A DNA stretch of 55,215 nt, taken from assembly GCA_037447655.1 (NCBI GenBank), contig JBBHKE010001445.1:1-55215 (forward strand), given 5' to 3'. Source of the DNA: Zygnema cylindricum. Lineage: Eukaryota; Streptophyta; Zygnematophyceae; Zygnematales; Zygnemataceae. This document shows positions 11,736 to 23,375 of the stretch, one piece after another (positions within the stretch are counted from its first letter, which is position 1; the number at the start of each line of letters is the position of its first letter). Under the pieces are notes generated by a model that saw only the letters and a list, made by a program, of their open reading frames with translations, was not told the origin of the DNA and did not search any database. The position numbers were made by a program, and so were the translations under genes.

Positions 11736-12876
11736 CCTTTCAATCCACCGTAAGCACATTTCTGCCTTCCTGGAATTTTGACCTCGTTTTTCCCCTCCAA
11801 CTCCTCATCGAAAAAGAGCTCATCGTCCTCGTCCTCGGATTCCGCCTCATGTACGTGTGTCACAAGGGCCTTTTTCTTTCCTCTCAGGGTACCACCGGTT
11901 TGCCCCTCCTTTAACCGAAGCTCCGTTAGCTTAGTGCGCTCTGCCATATAGTGCCCAGGTTTCTTACAAAAATGACATAAACCTTTGGGAGCCCTTGGTT
12001 TCGAACTCGTCGCTCTCATTTTTTTTGCTCCCTCCCCCCATAGTTACCGACCAGTTTCCGGGAATCCTTCTTCCTCTAATCGGTTGCAGTTGCCAAGGCT
12101 TGGCCACTCTTTCCTCCCCTTCGAATCTCAATCGTATTCTCCCGAACGAGAATCATCCCTACCATTGAGTTCCATATCCACCTTGAGTCCGGCAAGTCCT
12201 ACACACGGTTGACTATGTTTTCAAACTCATCAGGTAACTTCATCAGTAAACAGTTAACCTTTTCTTTTTCACTAAAACCTTTTCCCGCACTCTCTAGCTC
12301 CATGAAGAGTGTAGGAAGCTCATTGCAAAAATCCAACATCTTCCCCCCTTTATATACATACTCCTTAACTTTCTTATCAGCCAACTGTTGTTGCTGAATC
12401 ATACCACTTTAGTACATCTCTATGAGAGCCATCCAAAGATCGGATGCCCTCTCTACCTGCAAATGAGGACATGCAAGTCCTTTAGTGAGATTGCGTAGGA
12501 TGAAGTGCTTTGCCGCTATATTGTTGAAATCCTAGGTTTGAGTATCATATTCTTCGTTTTTCAGAATAGGTGACATGAATGCTGAACCAGTTGCTATTGG
12601 TGTGGTCGTCACCTTCTCCACTCCTTTGTCCACCAACTCTCATTCCTTTGTCTCCTCCGTTGAAGATGGACCAGTTTTCTTTGTAAACCTGCTTCCTCCA
12701 AACCCTGGAGGAATTCCAAGACTTGATGGATGCCCCAACCGTCCACTCACTATCCCCCAAAACCTTTTTTCGCATAGAGCTCTATCATCATACTTTCCGA
12801 GTATATGAAGCCAGTTCCATTAAATATTGGTACCCTAGAGGGTGGGCTCATAACTTGAAACTCCGAGACCTCTATA
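11723..12876 (-). pseudogene. Gag of element C
   Basis: Segments match element D: QQQQLADKKVKEYVYKGGK, LDFCNELPTLFMELESAGK and LLMKLPDEFENIVNRV (12199-12402), then the zinc knuckle CHFCKKPGHYMAER near 11935-11975, in which the last cysteine has become arginine. The start codon inside the LTR is ATA instead of ATG. The region 12403-12545 holds stops. Confidence 0.85.
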
Positions 12877-13911
12877 AGTCCTCAGAGTGGACAGCTTCCA
12901 AGAAGCTTCTTGGATAACCTTGACCCCTTTGTGTTTCAGCAAAAATAATTCTCACCCTGGCATACAAAACTTTTGACCAACTTTACCCTTGTGAAGACAA
13001 GACTCCCCTGAGTCGATAGCAAAAAGAATCTGTGAATTTGATCCCCTGAGCAGTAAGTTATGGAGGGTCAAAGTTGACCTTTTGTACAGAAGCTCTCTGG
13101 GAGAGAGGGTCCTATCTTCTAATTTTTCTAAGTCCTATCTCTCTCACAGACTTTATCTAATGATGAACGGAGCCAATCAGATTATAGTTCCATACACAAA
13201 AGTACAACTGCAGATGTACTTTATGTACGGACATTGTACGACATGGCCTAAATATCGACACATGTCATATCCGGATTCGGTGCCGTAATCTTCGGAGATA
13301 CCACGATCCAATGTAATTTCGCCACGTGACATTAGACGTGGCGATGACCACAAACCGCCGAAATCTTCTTCCGCGATCTCGGCGCTAATTCCGGCTGTCC
13401 GATTAAATTCATATTTAATCGTAGCCGTAATAATTACATGCGCGGTATTTGTTTCGCTAAAGAAATAAATTCGCAATATTGATTTCTTATCCGTACCGTA
13501 ATCCGTACTTTTACATTACCAGATCTATGTATCCCGTAAACAATTACAGTTAAATGAATTATCCTACGTGGAAATGTTTAATTAAATATCAAACCATACA
13601 GTACGTAACACTAGGTCTAGGCTTAACGGCTAAGGCTACCGACTACCAGCTGTCTGCCGGCCGGCAAGTACCAGGATCAAATCCTATGGCCTTCACATAC
13701 CTTTTAGTAAATAAAACCCCTAACTAATGTTTATATTCTGTAAACCTCCAGATAGCCTAGGTAGCCATGGCTGTAGCTCCCTCTCCAATTTCTCAGTGAC
13801 TGCGACAAGTTTGAGAGTTGGAGAAAGAAGTTTGAGGTAGCCTGCCTCAGTTTCTTTCTATACTTCTATTTAGACCTAGAAAATACTTAAAAGGGAGCAT
13901 TAATTTCTACA
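12856..13911 (-). repeat. 5' LTR of element C
   Basis: 1056 bp, bounded on the plus strand by TGAAACTCCGAG and TTTCTACA, so TG...CA in element sense. The tRNA-like module is at about 13623-13693 (plus strand, B-box-like GGATCAAATCC). The primer site follows at 12843-12855 with one change from that of D. Confidence 0.9.
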
Positions 13912-14870
13912 GATGATCTGCTTGTGTCGAGTTAATTTTTGGAAAATATCAATAAGTTAAAGAATGATCTTAGAAACAGATTTGATATGAAGGATTTACG
14001 GGAGGCAATATATATTTTGGGGATTCAAATAAAGAGAGATAGGAAGAAAAATATTATCAGACTTACTCAAAAAGAAGCAATAGGTAATATGCTAGAGAAA
14101 TTCCAGATGGGAAATGCTAATTGTTGTACCACTCTAATAGACTTGAAAAAAGTAAGTGATGGAAGTGTAGGGGGAGTGATGATCTTAGATGATGAAATGA
14201 GTTCAGAGGAGAGAGAGTTTATGAAGCCTATTCCTTATAGACAGTTCGTAGGAAGTTTAATCTATTTTATAAACTGTACCAGGCCGGACATAGCACCAAC
14301 AATTGGAGTACTCAGTAGGAGTCTTAATGATCCTAAGAAGAGAGACTGGGAGGCAACCAAGAGAGTCATGAGATATCTGGTGGGAACAAGAGAGTTATGG
14401 TTGGATTTGGGAGGGGAGCACATTGACATCACTACTTCGAGTGATGCTAGTTATGGGAACGCACCTATGAGAAGATGTACTTTTGGGTATGTGTTGTATG
14501 TTGGGGAAGGTGCTTGCTGTTGGAGCAGTAAGCAACAAAAGTTGGTTGCTCAGTCTACTATGGAGGCTGAGTATATGGCCTCTTGTTCTGCTGTGAAAGA
14601 GTTGATGTGGGTGATGTCCTTGTTGCAAGTACTGGGGTATATAAAAGAGGGAGTGCATGAAGTGTTTTGTGATAATCAAGCTGCCATTGCAATTGAAGCT
14701 AATCCAAAACATCATTTTAAGGCTAAACATATGGACATAAGATTGAGTTTTGTAAGAGAAAAAGTTGAGAATAAAATTATGAATCTTGTACATAGATCTG
14801 ATGAGGAAATGGTGGCTGATATGATGACAAAACCACTGCCTTCTCCCAATTTAAAATATCAGCAGAAAAA
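13912..14870 (+). pseudogene. Reverse transcriptase C-terminus and RNase H of element B
   Basis: Begins at DDLLV of the YVDD motif, exactly at element C's right edge, then has an early stop (TAA near 13934). From 13939 it is open for about 310 codons: INKLKNDLRNRFDMKDL, LGIQIKRDRKKNIIRLT, the YRQFVGSLIYFINCTRPDIA segment, then RNase H with DASYGNAPMRRCTFGY, CCWSSKQQKLVAQSTMEAEY and DNQAAIAIEANPKHHFKAKH. The frame runs on into the LTR, because the normal stop is lost. This is the best preserved part of B. Confidence 0.9.
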
Positions 14871-14889
14871 GCTGATTAAACCCAAGCTA

Positions 14890-15875
14890 AAGTTGACTAA
14901 AAACAAAGGAGACCGGCTAGACGGCGTGGCTTCTAGGTTAAACAGTTCATTAAAAAGGAAGTGCTTTTACCGCCTCCACTTCCCCTCACCCACCAACTTC
15001 TTTGTAGTCACCAGGACAGAGGGGTGGCCATTTCGCCCTAGCTCACCGGTAGACTAAAGAGTGACTTTGTCACTAACAAAAGGTCGGACCGGCAGGACTC
15101 GAACCTCCAACCGGCAAAGCGCGGCGTAGCCATTAGCTCTAACTAGTCTGTCGTAGAAGTCCGTTAGGAGATATAGGGTTCGATATTTATTTAACTATTG
15201 TATGGTACTGAAATCAATTAACGGGAATTTGAACGAAGGAACATAGAACTTGTTAAATTTAGTGCGGACGTCATTTTGCACGAAACAAATGAATCGGACA
15301 TTTGTTTCGACGGTCGACATTTAATGTCGGATTTTATCCGACGGCACATATCATCGTCGAGATCGCGGAATGATCACTTTGGCTTTTGTGGACGTGGCAT
15401 GACTTGGCGCCGCGTGGAAGGATGATATTCGGTCGCGGGAATTCCAAGGAATGTACAGACGAGTTGAAAAGTGACACGCGTCCACTCAGTGGCCTTGTCG
15501 TACACAAGCCGTACAGAAAGGACATCAACCGTAGTACCTTTTCGTACTTTATAGTCATATGATTGGTTCATACTTCAGAAGATAGGGGTTGTGAGAGGGG
15601 TTTTAGGACTTAGGAAATTTGGAAGGCAGTCACCTCTCTCTAAGAGAACTTTGTATAAAATTGGCATTTATGTCGGCTTATAACTCATCGGTTGGCTGGC
15701 CGTTTTAAGTGATTATTTTTGCTACGCACTCAGAGAAGTCCAGGTTGCACAAGGGTGCAGTCAAATTGTTAGTTTGCCTTCCTGGACATTAGTGGTTGTG
15801 GCTTGAATTGGGTTAGTTAAATTATATCTAGAGGCTTCTTGTATTCTGTAGTCCAATGGAGGACACAGAATTGCA
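14890..15875 (+). repeat. 3' LTR of element B
   Basis: Aligns with 3366-4352. The start is worn (AGTTGAC for TGTTGAA) and the end AATTGCA is intact. The tRNA-like module lies at about 15088-15155, antisense, with a consensus-like B box GGTTCGAGTCC. Followed directly by the duplication GGGAG. Confidence 0.85.
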
Positions 15876-16100
15876 GGGAGTCGGGTCATTATATGGAGGA
15901 GTATCCTAGTTTGGAAAAAAATAGAAGTTGGAATGTTGATGAGGAAAAACAAGGGGAAGAGGAGAACGAGGATGACGATTTTTTGGAGCTTCTTTGCATC
16001 GGTAATATGGGGAAGAGGAAAAGCACACAGAAATTCCACGAAAGGAAGAGTGTGCTTTTGGAGGTATAAGGGAATTAAAGAGAGAGGAGAAACTTGAGGG
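15876..16100 (+). pseudogene. Gag remnant of element A, C-terminal part
   Basis: Continues A's zinc knuckle across the removed element B: CFFCRESGHYMEEY, with Tyr in place of the fourth ligand Cys. Then follow an acidic stretch (EENEDDDFLELL) and PRKEECAFGG, equivalent to PRRQKCAYGG at the gag-protease border in element D. Confidence 0.75.
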
Positions 16101-16745
16101 AGTTCAAATTATTGAGGATAGTTTCATAGATATTTTGGAAACAAAAAACTGGTCAGAAAGGGAGACTTCAATGGATTCCGAGGAAAGGGGAGAAGTAAAT
16201 CTAAAGGAGGCTCTAAAGGATAGGGGAGAAGAGGAATATTTGATTAAAAGTTTAGGCGAGGAGAAAAATATTTTGGGTATAAAAATAGAATGTGATAGTG
16301 GAAAGAATTCCGTGAGAGAGAGTGAGGAAAGTTCAGAAAATGGGGTTATTATGATGGATAAAAATATGAGTTCGGAAGATGTAGTTTTTATGAGGAACTT
16401 AGTGGGGACTCTTGATTTAAAGATAAATTTGGGGGGTAATGGTTTTGACATCACTAATGGGAGTGATGCCATCTATGAAGGTGTGCATGTAAAAGGGTTA
16501 GTATATGGGTGTGTATTGCACATTGGAGATGAGGCTGACTGTTTGAATTAGAAGAGGAAAATTGGATTTTGTGTGGATGTAAAAGAGATGAGGTGCATAA
16601 AATCTTTGTTCGGATTTATGAAAAGTGGGATGCTAAATAAAATGTGTGATCAACAAGATGCAATTTTTATTTCAGCTAATCTAATAGACTTATTAGAATA
16701 TGAGGTTGGTTACTTAAAGTTTTATGCGAAAAAAAAGAAAGAATA
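16101..16745 (+). pseudogene. Shrunken RT/RNase H remnant of element A
   Basis: A 138-codon open stretch (16135-16551) keeps islands of the copia RT/RNase H in order: LGIKIECDSG, ENGVIMMDKNMSSEDVVFM, DLKINLGGNGFDITNGSDA, YGCVLHIGDEADC. Then come CDQQDAIFISAN and EVGYLKFYAKKK after a stop. The blocks between, including YVDD, are missing, yet the frame is mostly kept. This looks like a cluster of internal deletions rather than one clean loss. Confidence 0.7.
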
Positions 16746-17981
16746 AAAAGAAAAGAAAAATGTATTTGGTAGGAGTTGAAAAGAAAGTAGACTAGAAAAT
16801 AACAGGAGTGTTGAAATGTATGTATTTTCTAGGTCTGAATAAAGGGAAAATTAATTAAAAGGAAGTCAGCATAAGCAGCATGCCTCTGCTCCACTCTCCA
16901 AACCCCCACACTTGTCGCAGTCACAGAAGGTTGGAGAGACAACTAGAGCCATGGTTGCCCATGCTGCCTATTGAGAGAGATAGACTGTAGTTTTTGGTAG
17001 GTTTACCAAAACTATCTTAACGGACCCAACATTAGATCCTGGTACCTGCCGTCTGTCAAGAATCAGGTAGCTGATAGCTTTATCTTGTAGTCTAGGACCT
17101 ATGCTAAAATATATAGGGAACGATAAATATATAAACATATATAGTTAGACTAATTCATTTAACGGCATAGTAAGACATAGAAACAATTTGTATTGTACGG
17201 ACTACGGGTTATCTTGAAACAAATATCGCGCATTTGTTTCAAATGTGAAACAAATACCCGCGAATTATTTCGACGACTAATTTCAAATGTCGCTCTTAAT
17301 CGAATGGGCGTGGTGCGAGCCAGGATTCCGGAGTGGGCAACTTGGCATTTTCGGGCACCGCCACTCGGAATAACACGTGGCAGGATCCGGAAGGATCCCG
17401 AGATTTCCGAAACGCAAGATGATAATTTCGGTTGTGAAAAATGTCACATTATGGCGATGTCGTACATTGACCGTACAAAAAGTACGACGGTGCCTGTATT
17501 TTCTTGTACGTATAATCTTACGATTGGACCGTACCTCAATACTAGGGAGCTTAGAGAGGGGTTTTAGAACATAGAATAACTTTGCCATGTACTCGCCTCT
17601 CTCCTAGAGAGCATCTATATAAATAGGCAAACTTTGCCATTAAATTACAACTCACTCAGTGGACCATTTTCAGTGATTCTTTTTGCTGCGGACTCACGGA
17701 AGTCCATGCTACACGAAAGTGTAGTCCGTCAAAGTTTTTGCCTCGTAGGGTGGCTGCATTTCTAAGGGAAAGTCAAAGTGGGTGATTGTGTTCAAAACTC
17801 ATATTCTTACTTTGCATTCTGTGGTGGAACTAAGCACACAGAAAGTCTTATTTCACAGGGGTGAAGTTGTAATGGGGTTCTGATAGTCAAGGGGTCAATC
17901 ATTTGGGTTTGTATCAACTTCGAGTCGGCACTAACTAGATAAGCTTCTTCAGAGATGCCTACTCTAAGGACCAATGGATGT

Positions 17982-19004
17982 TGAAACTCTGAGACCTCCA
18001 TAAGTCCTCAGAGTGGACAGCTTCCAAGAAGCCTCTAGGATAATCCTGACCCCTTTGTGTTTGAGAAAAAATAACTGCCACCCTGGCAGACAAAAACTCT
18101 GACCAACTTCACCCGTGTGAAGACAAGACTCCCCTGAGTCGATAGCAAAAAGAATCTCTGAATTTGCTCCCCTGAGCAGTAAGTTATGGAGGGTCAAAGT
18201 TGACCTTTTGTACAGAAGCTCTCTGGGAGAGGGGGTCCTATCTTCTAATTTTTCTAAGTCCTATCTCTCTCACAGACTCTATCTACTGATGTACGGAACC
18301 AATCAGAATTGAGTTGTACTTTATGTACGGACATTGTACGACATGGCCAAAATGTCGACACATGTCAAATCCGGATTCGGTGCCATAATCTCCGGAGATT
18401 CCACAATCCAACGGAATTTCGCCACGCGTCATCCGATGTGGCGATGGCCACAAACTGCCGAAATCTTCCTCCGCGATCTCGGCGCTAATCCCGGCCGTCC
18501 GATTAAATTCGTCTTTAATCGTAGCCGTAATAAATACATGCGCGGTATTTGTTTCATTTACGAAACAAATGCGCGGTACTGATTTGTGTCCGTACCGTAA
18601 GTCGTACATTATATATTACTGGATCTATGTATCCCGTAATTCATTGCAGTTAAATGGATTTTCGCACGTATACATATTTAAATAACTATTAAACTATATA
18701 CTACGTAACACTACCGCTAGATTAAACGGCTAAGGCTACCGGCTATTTCCTATCTGCCGGCCAGTAGGTACAAGGATCAAATCCTGCCGCCGGCACATAA
18801 ATTTTACTTAAATAAATAAACCCTAATATAAATTTCCCGTAAACCTCAGGATAGCCAAGGTAGCCATGGCTCTAGCTTCCTCTCCAATTTCTTAGTGACT
18901 GCGACAAGTTTGAGAGTTGGAGAGAGAAGTTAAAGATAGACTGCCTCGACTTCTATATTTTTTTTCAGACCTAGAAAATACTAATAAAACCATTAGTTTC
19001 TACA
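17982..19004 (-). repeat. 3' LTR of element D
   Basis: 1023 bp, nearly identical to 23356-24404 apart from a 26-bp deletion near 18316. Contains the tRNA-like module at 18722-18795 (plus strand) and a hairpin TTTGTTTCATTTACGAAACA near 18548. Confidence 0.95.
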
Positions 19005-19017
19005 CTCCCCTTATTTT

Positions 19018-20639
19018 CTAGTCAATCTTTAATTTCAGACCACACTTCTCCCTGCAAAAAATTAGCTTAGGGGAAGGCACAGGATTGGTCATCATATCTG
19101 CTACCATCTCACTATCTGGTCTGTACTCTAAACTGATTATTTTGTTTTCTACTTTCTCTCTAACAAAGCTGAGTTTGATGTCTATGTGTTTGGCTTTAAA
19201 ATGGTGTTTAGGATTGGCAGAAATAGCGATTGCTGCCTGATTATCACAAAATATTTTCTGCACACCACTCTTAAGGTGACCAAGCTCACCAAGCAAAGAC
19301 TTGACCCACATCAATTCTTTTACAGCAGAGCAAGAGGCCATATACTCAGCCTCCATGGTGGACTGAGCAATAACCTTTTGCTGTTTGCTACTCCAACAGC
19401 AAGCCCCATCACCCACATATAATACATATCCAGAAGTACATCTCCTCATCAGAGCATCACCATAACTGGCATCACTCCAAGTAGTGATGTCAATATTCTC
19501 CCCACCCAAATGCAACCATAGATCTCTAGTTCCTACCAAGTATCTAAGGACTCTCTTAGCTGCCTCCCAATCCTTCTTAGTGGGAGCATTTAGACTTCTA
19601 CTCAGCACTCCTACAGCTGCAGCTACATCCGGCCGGGTACAATTCATAAAATAGATTAGACTTCCCACTACTTGCCTGTAAGGAATAGTCTGCATGAACT
19701 TCTGTTCATCAGGAGTTAATTCCTCGTCTAAGACTATGACTCCTTCTTCCTCACTCCCCTCACTTCCCTTCTTCAACTCCATTGGAGTTGTACAACTATT
19801 AGCTTTATCCATTTGAAATTTTTCAAGCATGTTCCCTATTGCTTCCTTTTCAGTCAATCTTATAGTTTTCCTTTTTCGGTCTCTCTCTACTTCAATTCCC
19901 AAAATATATTTTGCTTCCCCCATATCCTTCATTTCAAATCTCCCCTTAAGATCGGTTTTTAGTTTATTAATTTTTTCAATTGATTTACTAAAAACAAGCA
20001 AATCATCAACATAAATTGCAATAAATATAAAACCTTCCTCATCTTCGAAAACATAGATTGAGTGATCTGAGCTGATCCGAATATATCCTAGACCGGTAAG
20101 AAACTCATCAAGCTTCTTATTCCATGTCGAGGCGCCTGTTTCAAACCATAAAGAGATTTAATCAGCCGGCATACCTTACTCTCCTCTCCTTCTTCCACAA
20201 ACCCTTCGGGTTGTCGCATGAAGATCTCCTCTTCCAATTCTCCATGCAAAAAGGTTGTTTTGATGTCCATCTGGTGCACTTCCATGTCTTCCGCCGCTGC
20301 TAAACTGAGAAGTATGCGGACGGAGGGAAATCTGACCACCGGGGCAAAGGTTTCCTCGTAGTCAATTCCTTCCTTTTGTGTAAATCCCTTTGCCACTAAT
20401 CTGGCCTTGTAGCGCTCGATTGTGTTATCTGGGTTCAGTTTTAGTTTGAAAACCCACTTACAACCGATTGGTTTTCGGTTAGGTGGACAATCCACCAGCT
20501 CCCAAGTATCGGCTGCCATAATTGAGGCCATCTCTTCATTAATGGCTGTCTTCCACCGATTTCTTTCTGGACAATTCATCGCCTCTCCATAAGTTTGAGG
20601 TTCATCTTGATGAGATAGTTTAGTTACCTTGTTATTAAC
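19018..20639 (-). pseudogene. Reverse transcriptase and RNase H of element D
   Basis: Starts at the linker after QEK*VNNKVTKLSHQDEPQTY (the stop at 20640-20642 replaces Gln). It continues through WELVDCPPNRKPIGCKWVFK, ETFAPVVRFPSVRILLSLAA and SLYGLKQAPRH. A single-base deletion at about 20124 shifts the frame. After it come FIFIAIYVDDLLVFSKS (catalytic YVDD intact), EAKYILGIEVERDRKRK, the RNase H segment DASYGDALMRRCTSGYVLY, STMEAEYMASCSAVKELMW and MDIKLSFVREKVEN-like ends. Stop at 19018-19020, just before the purine tract. Confidence 0.94.
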
Positions 20640-22270
20640 CTATTTTTCTTGCAGTCTTTTGCTACTTCTCCTCCCCCCTTCAAAATCTGAGGCCAGAATA
20701 GATGGTTTTCGTGGATTCTTTCGAACAAACTCGGCTTCTCCCCTATCCCTTGATTTCGAATCAATTTCCACCACGTCTTCCGCTTCGAGTACAGTTGTCA
20801 CTGGAGTTTCCACAGCCGAGTCCTTTTCGGTCTGATTTGTTCCTGCAAGAATGTCATCGTCTCTAAAACCTGGATAGTTAGGAAGCTCAAAGTCATCAGA
20901 ATTTTCTGACTCAAATCTGATTTTTACTGACTTTGTATATTTGAAGGGATCCACAGACTTTCCTTCATCCATAACTACTAGATGCTTTACTAAGATTATA
21001 TCTTCTCTTTTTAGATCATAAACTCTATATCCTTTAACATCCTCATCATATCCTAATAAGTATCCCGGTTTTCCTTTAGGATCTAGCTTCCAATTGGACC
21101 GATCAGTATCTAGACTGAATACTTGACTGCCGAAAACCTTTAAATGAGATAAGTCTGGTTTCCGGCCTGTCCATCTCTCATAAGGTGTTTGATCTTTTAT
21201 AGCTGAAGTAATAACTCTATTTTTGAGGTAATTAGCACAGTTCATTGCTTTTGCCCAAAACCTTTTTCCTATCTTCTTATCCGACAACATACTTCTAGCA
21301 CTATCACTTAGTGTTCTATTTAACCTTTCACTTACCCCATTCTGTTCCGGATTTTCTGGAACTGTCTTTTGGTGTTGAACCCCATCTTCCCTCAAAAAAT
21401 CCTCAAACTGGTTAGAAGTATACTCTCCACCATTTTCACTCCTTTCTCCATTGATTGGAGTTTCATGGAGTTTTTCGCTCCATGCTTAATATTGTCTAAA
21501 ACAGTCCTCAGCCTCTGACTTGTTTTTCAAAAAATATACTCGGGAATACCGAGACCAATCATCAGTTATAGTCATCATAAATCTTTTCCCCCCCGGTGAG
21601 GGCACTCTAGCCGGTCCCCAAATATCTGTGTGTACTAGATCTAGAAGTTTTTCTCCCTTGTAGGTGGCTGTTTTTGGAAAGGGTAATCTGTGTGCTTTAC
21701 CTTGAGCACACCCACTACAATCAATTATATCATCACTCTCACTGAACTGAATCCCTTCCACCACTCCCATTTCTTTCATCTCTCTTAACTTATCTAGATT
21801 CACATGCCCAAGCCTCTTATGCCACATCATAATATCATGAACACCAGCATAATAAAGTTTCTTCGTTTCATTACTTAAGATCACCCTAAACATCCCATGG
21901 CTACCTTTCTCAGCAATGAAATAGACATCCTCCTCAAAACTAGCAGTAAAGACTCCTTCCCTAGTGCTAGTGAAAAAACCCTTATCATCTAATACTGATG
22001 TAGAGATAAGGTTTTTGTTCAGCTCCGGAATAAACAATACATCGGAGAATGTTAATATGGATGTCTTTCCTTCTACTAACACTTTAAGATCTACCGATCC
22101 TACAAGAGTAGTGGTGACTATCCTCCCATCCCCGTACTCTATCTCTACGGTGGGAATCTTTCTTATCTTAGTGAACAGGTGTCTATCCTTACACATGTGC
22201 ATTGAGGCACCTGAATCTATAATCCAGCCTGCTTCACCTTTCAATCCACCGTAAGCACATTTCTGCCTTC
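20640..22270 (-). pseudogene. Protease and integrase of element D
   Basis: The protease keeps the catalytic motif in WIIDSGASMHMCKD (about 22200-22230). The integrase zinc region is HKRLGHVNLDKLREMKEMG...CSGCAQGKAHRLPFPK. The core has HTDIWGP and ITDDWSRYSRVYFLKNKSE, then a TAA stop (21486-21488) in YKAWSEKL. The second catalytic position reads SENGGEY where C has SDNGGEY, an Asp-to-Glu change. The Glu of NGVSERLNRTL is present. The C-terminal GYLLGYDEDVKGYRVYD block and a variable acidic linker end at a TAG (20640-20642). Confidence 0.93.
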
Positions 22271-23375
22271 GTGGAATTTCAACCTCAGTTTTCGCCTCTA
22301 ACTCCTCATCCAAAAGGAGCTCATCGTCCTCGTCCTCGGATTCCGCCTCAAGTACGTGTGTGACAAGGGCCTTTTTCTTTCCTCTCGGGGTACCACCGGT
22401 CTGCCCCTCCTTTAACCGAAGCTCGGTTAGCTTAGTGCACTCTGCCATATAGTGCCCCGGTTTCTTACAAAAATGACATAAACCTTTGGGAGCCCTTGGT
22501 TCGAACTCGTCGGTCTGTTTTTTCTGCTCCCTACCCCCATAGTTTCCGACCGGTTTTCGGGAATCCCTGTTCCTCCAATCAGTCGATGTTGCCAAGGTTT
22601 GGCCACTCTTTCCTCCCCTTCCGATCTCAATTGTATTCTCTTGAACGAGAATCATCCCTACCACTGAGTTCTATATCCACCTTGAGTCAGGCAAGTCCTG
22701 CACACGGTTGACTATGTTCTCGAACTCATCAGGTAACTTCATTAGTAAATAGTTAACTTTTTCTTTTTCACTAAAAACTTTACCCGCACTCTCTAGCTCC
22801 ATGAAGAGTGTAGCAAGCTCATTGCAAAAATCCAACATATTTCCCCCTTTGTATACATACTCCTTAACTTTCTGATCAGCCAACTGTTGTTGCTGAATCG
22901 TACCACTTCGGTACATCTTTATGAGAGCCATCCAAAGATCGGATGCCCTCTCTACCTGCAAATGAGGACATGCAAGTCCTTGAGTGAGATGGCGTAGGAT
23001 GAAGTGCTTTGCCGCCATATTGTTGAAGTCCCAGGTTTCAGTATCATTCTCCTCGTTCCTCGGAATAGGTGACATGAATGCTAAACCAGTTGCTATTGGT
23101 GTGGTCGCCTCCTTCTCCTTTCATTTGTCCACCACCTCTCCTTCCTTTGTTTCCTCCGTTGAAGGTGAATCCTCTTTCCTGGTGAATTTGCTTCCTTTAA
23201 ACCCTGGAGGAATTCCAAGACTTGATGGACGCCCCAATCGTCCACTCACTATCCCCCAAAACCTTTTTTCGCATAGAGCTCCTATCATCATACTTTCCCA
23301 GTATATGAAGCCGGTTCCATTAAAGATTGGTACCCTAGAGGGTGGGCCCATAACCTGAAACTCTGAGACCTCCAT
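22271..23375 (-). pseudogene. Gag of element D
   Basis: The ATG (23373-23375) lies inside the LTR, and translation crosses the LTR end and primer site: MEVSEFQVMGPPSRVPIFNG. Then YWESMMIGALCEKRFWGIVS, a TGA at 23121-23123, the helical part FILRHLTQGLA...LWMALIKMYRSGT...QQQLADQKVKEYVYK...LLMKLPDEFENIVNRV, a TAG at 22671-22673 and an intact zinc knuckle CHFCKKPGHYMAEC. An acidic stretch and IPRRQKCAYGG lead into the protease without a frame change, as in fused copia gag-pol. Confidence 0.93.
23343..23355 (-). promoter_or_regulatory. Primer-binding site of element D
   Basis: In element sense GGTTATGGGCCCA directly abuts the LTR. This complements the anticodon stem-loop of initiator tRNA-Met (CAU anticodon flanked by GGGC...AACC), not the tRNA 3' end. 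Drosophila copia uses the same site with a half-tRNA cleaved in the anticodon region. The use of a half tRNA here is inferred from the sequence only. Confidence 0.78.

Larger units (their letters stand above)
7656..13911 (-). mobile_element. Element C: copia retrotransposon inserted in element B RT
   Basis: On the minus strand the order is 5' LTR (12856-13911), primer site, gag, protease, integrase, RT, RNase H, purine tract, 3' LTR (7656-8521). The 3' LTR lacks its last roughly 185 bp, so the left target duplication is lost. Its right neighbour begins GATGATCTGCTTGTG, the Asp-Asp-Leu-Leu-Val codons of B's RT. C is a close relative of D but carries many more stops and frameshifts, so it is older than D. 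Confidence 0.9.
3366..15875 (+). mobile_element. Element B: copia retrotransposon inserted in element A gag
   Basis: LTRs at 3366-4352 and about 14890-15875 flank a gag-pol interior. The duplication GGGAG is present at 3361-3365 and 15876-15880, and removing B rejoins A's zinc knuckle in frame. B is itself split by element C (7656-13911) in its reverse transcriptase. Domain order gag, protease, integrase, RT, RNase H shows Ty1/copia. Multiple stops, an altered protease motif and loss of part of the integrase zinc region show that B is inactive. Confidence 0.92.

Noticed and set aside
15088-15155. A cellular tRNA gene
   Set aside because: The tRNA-like sequence lacks a proper paired acceptor stem and recurs at the same LTR position in all elements, so it is an LTR module, not a host tRNA gene.
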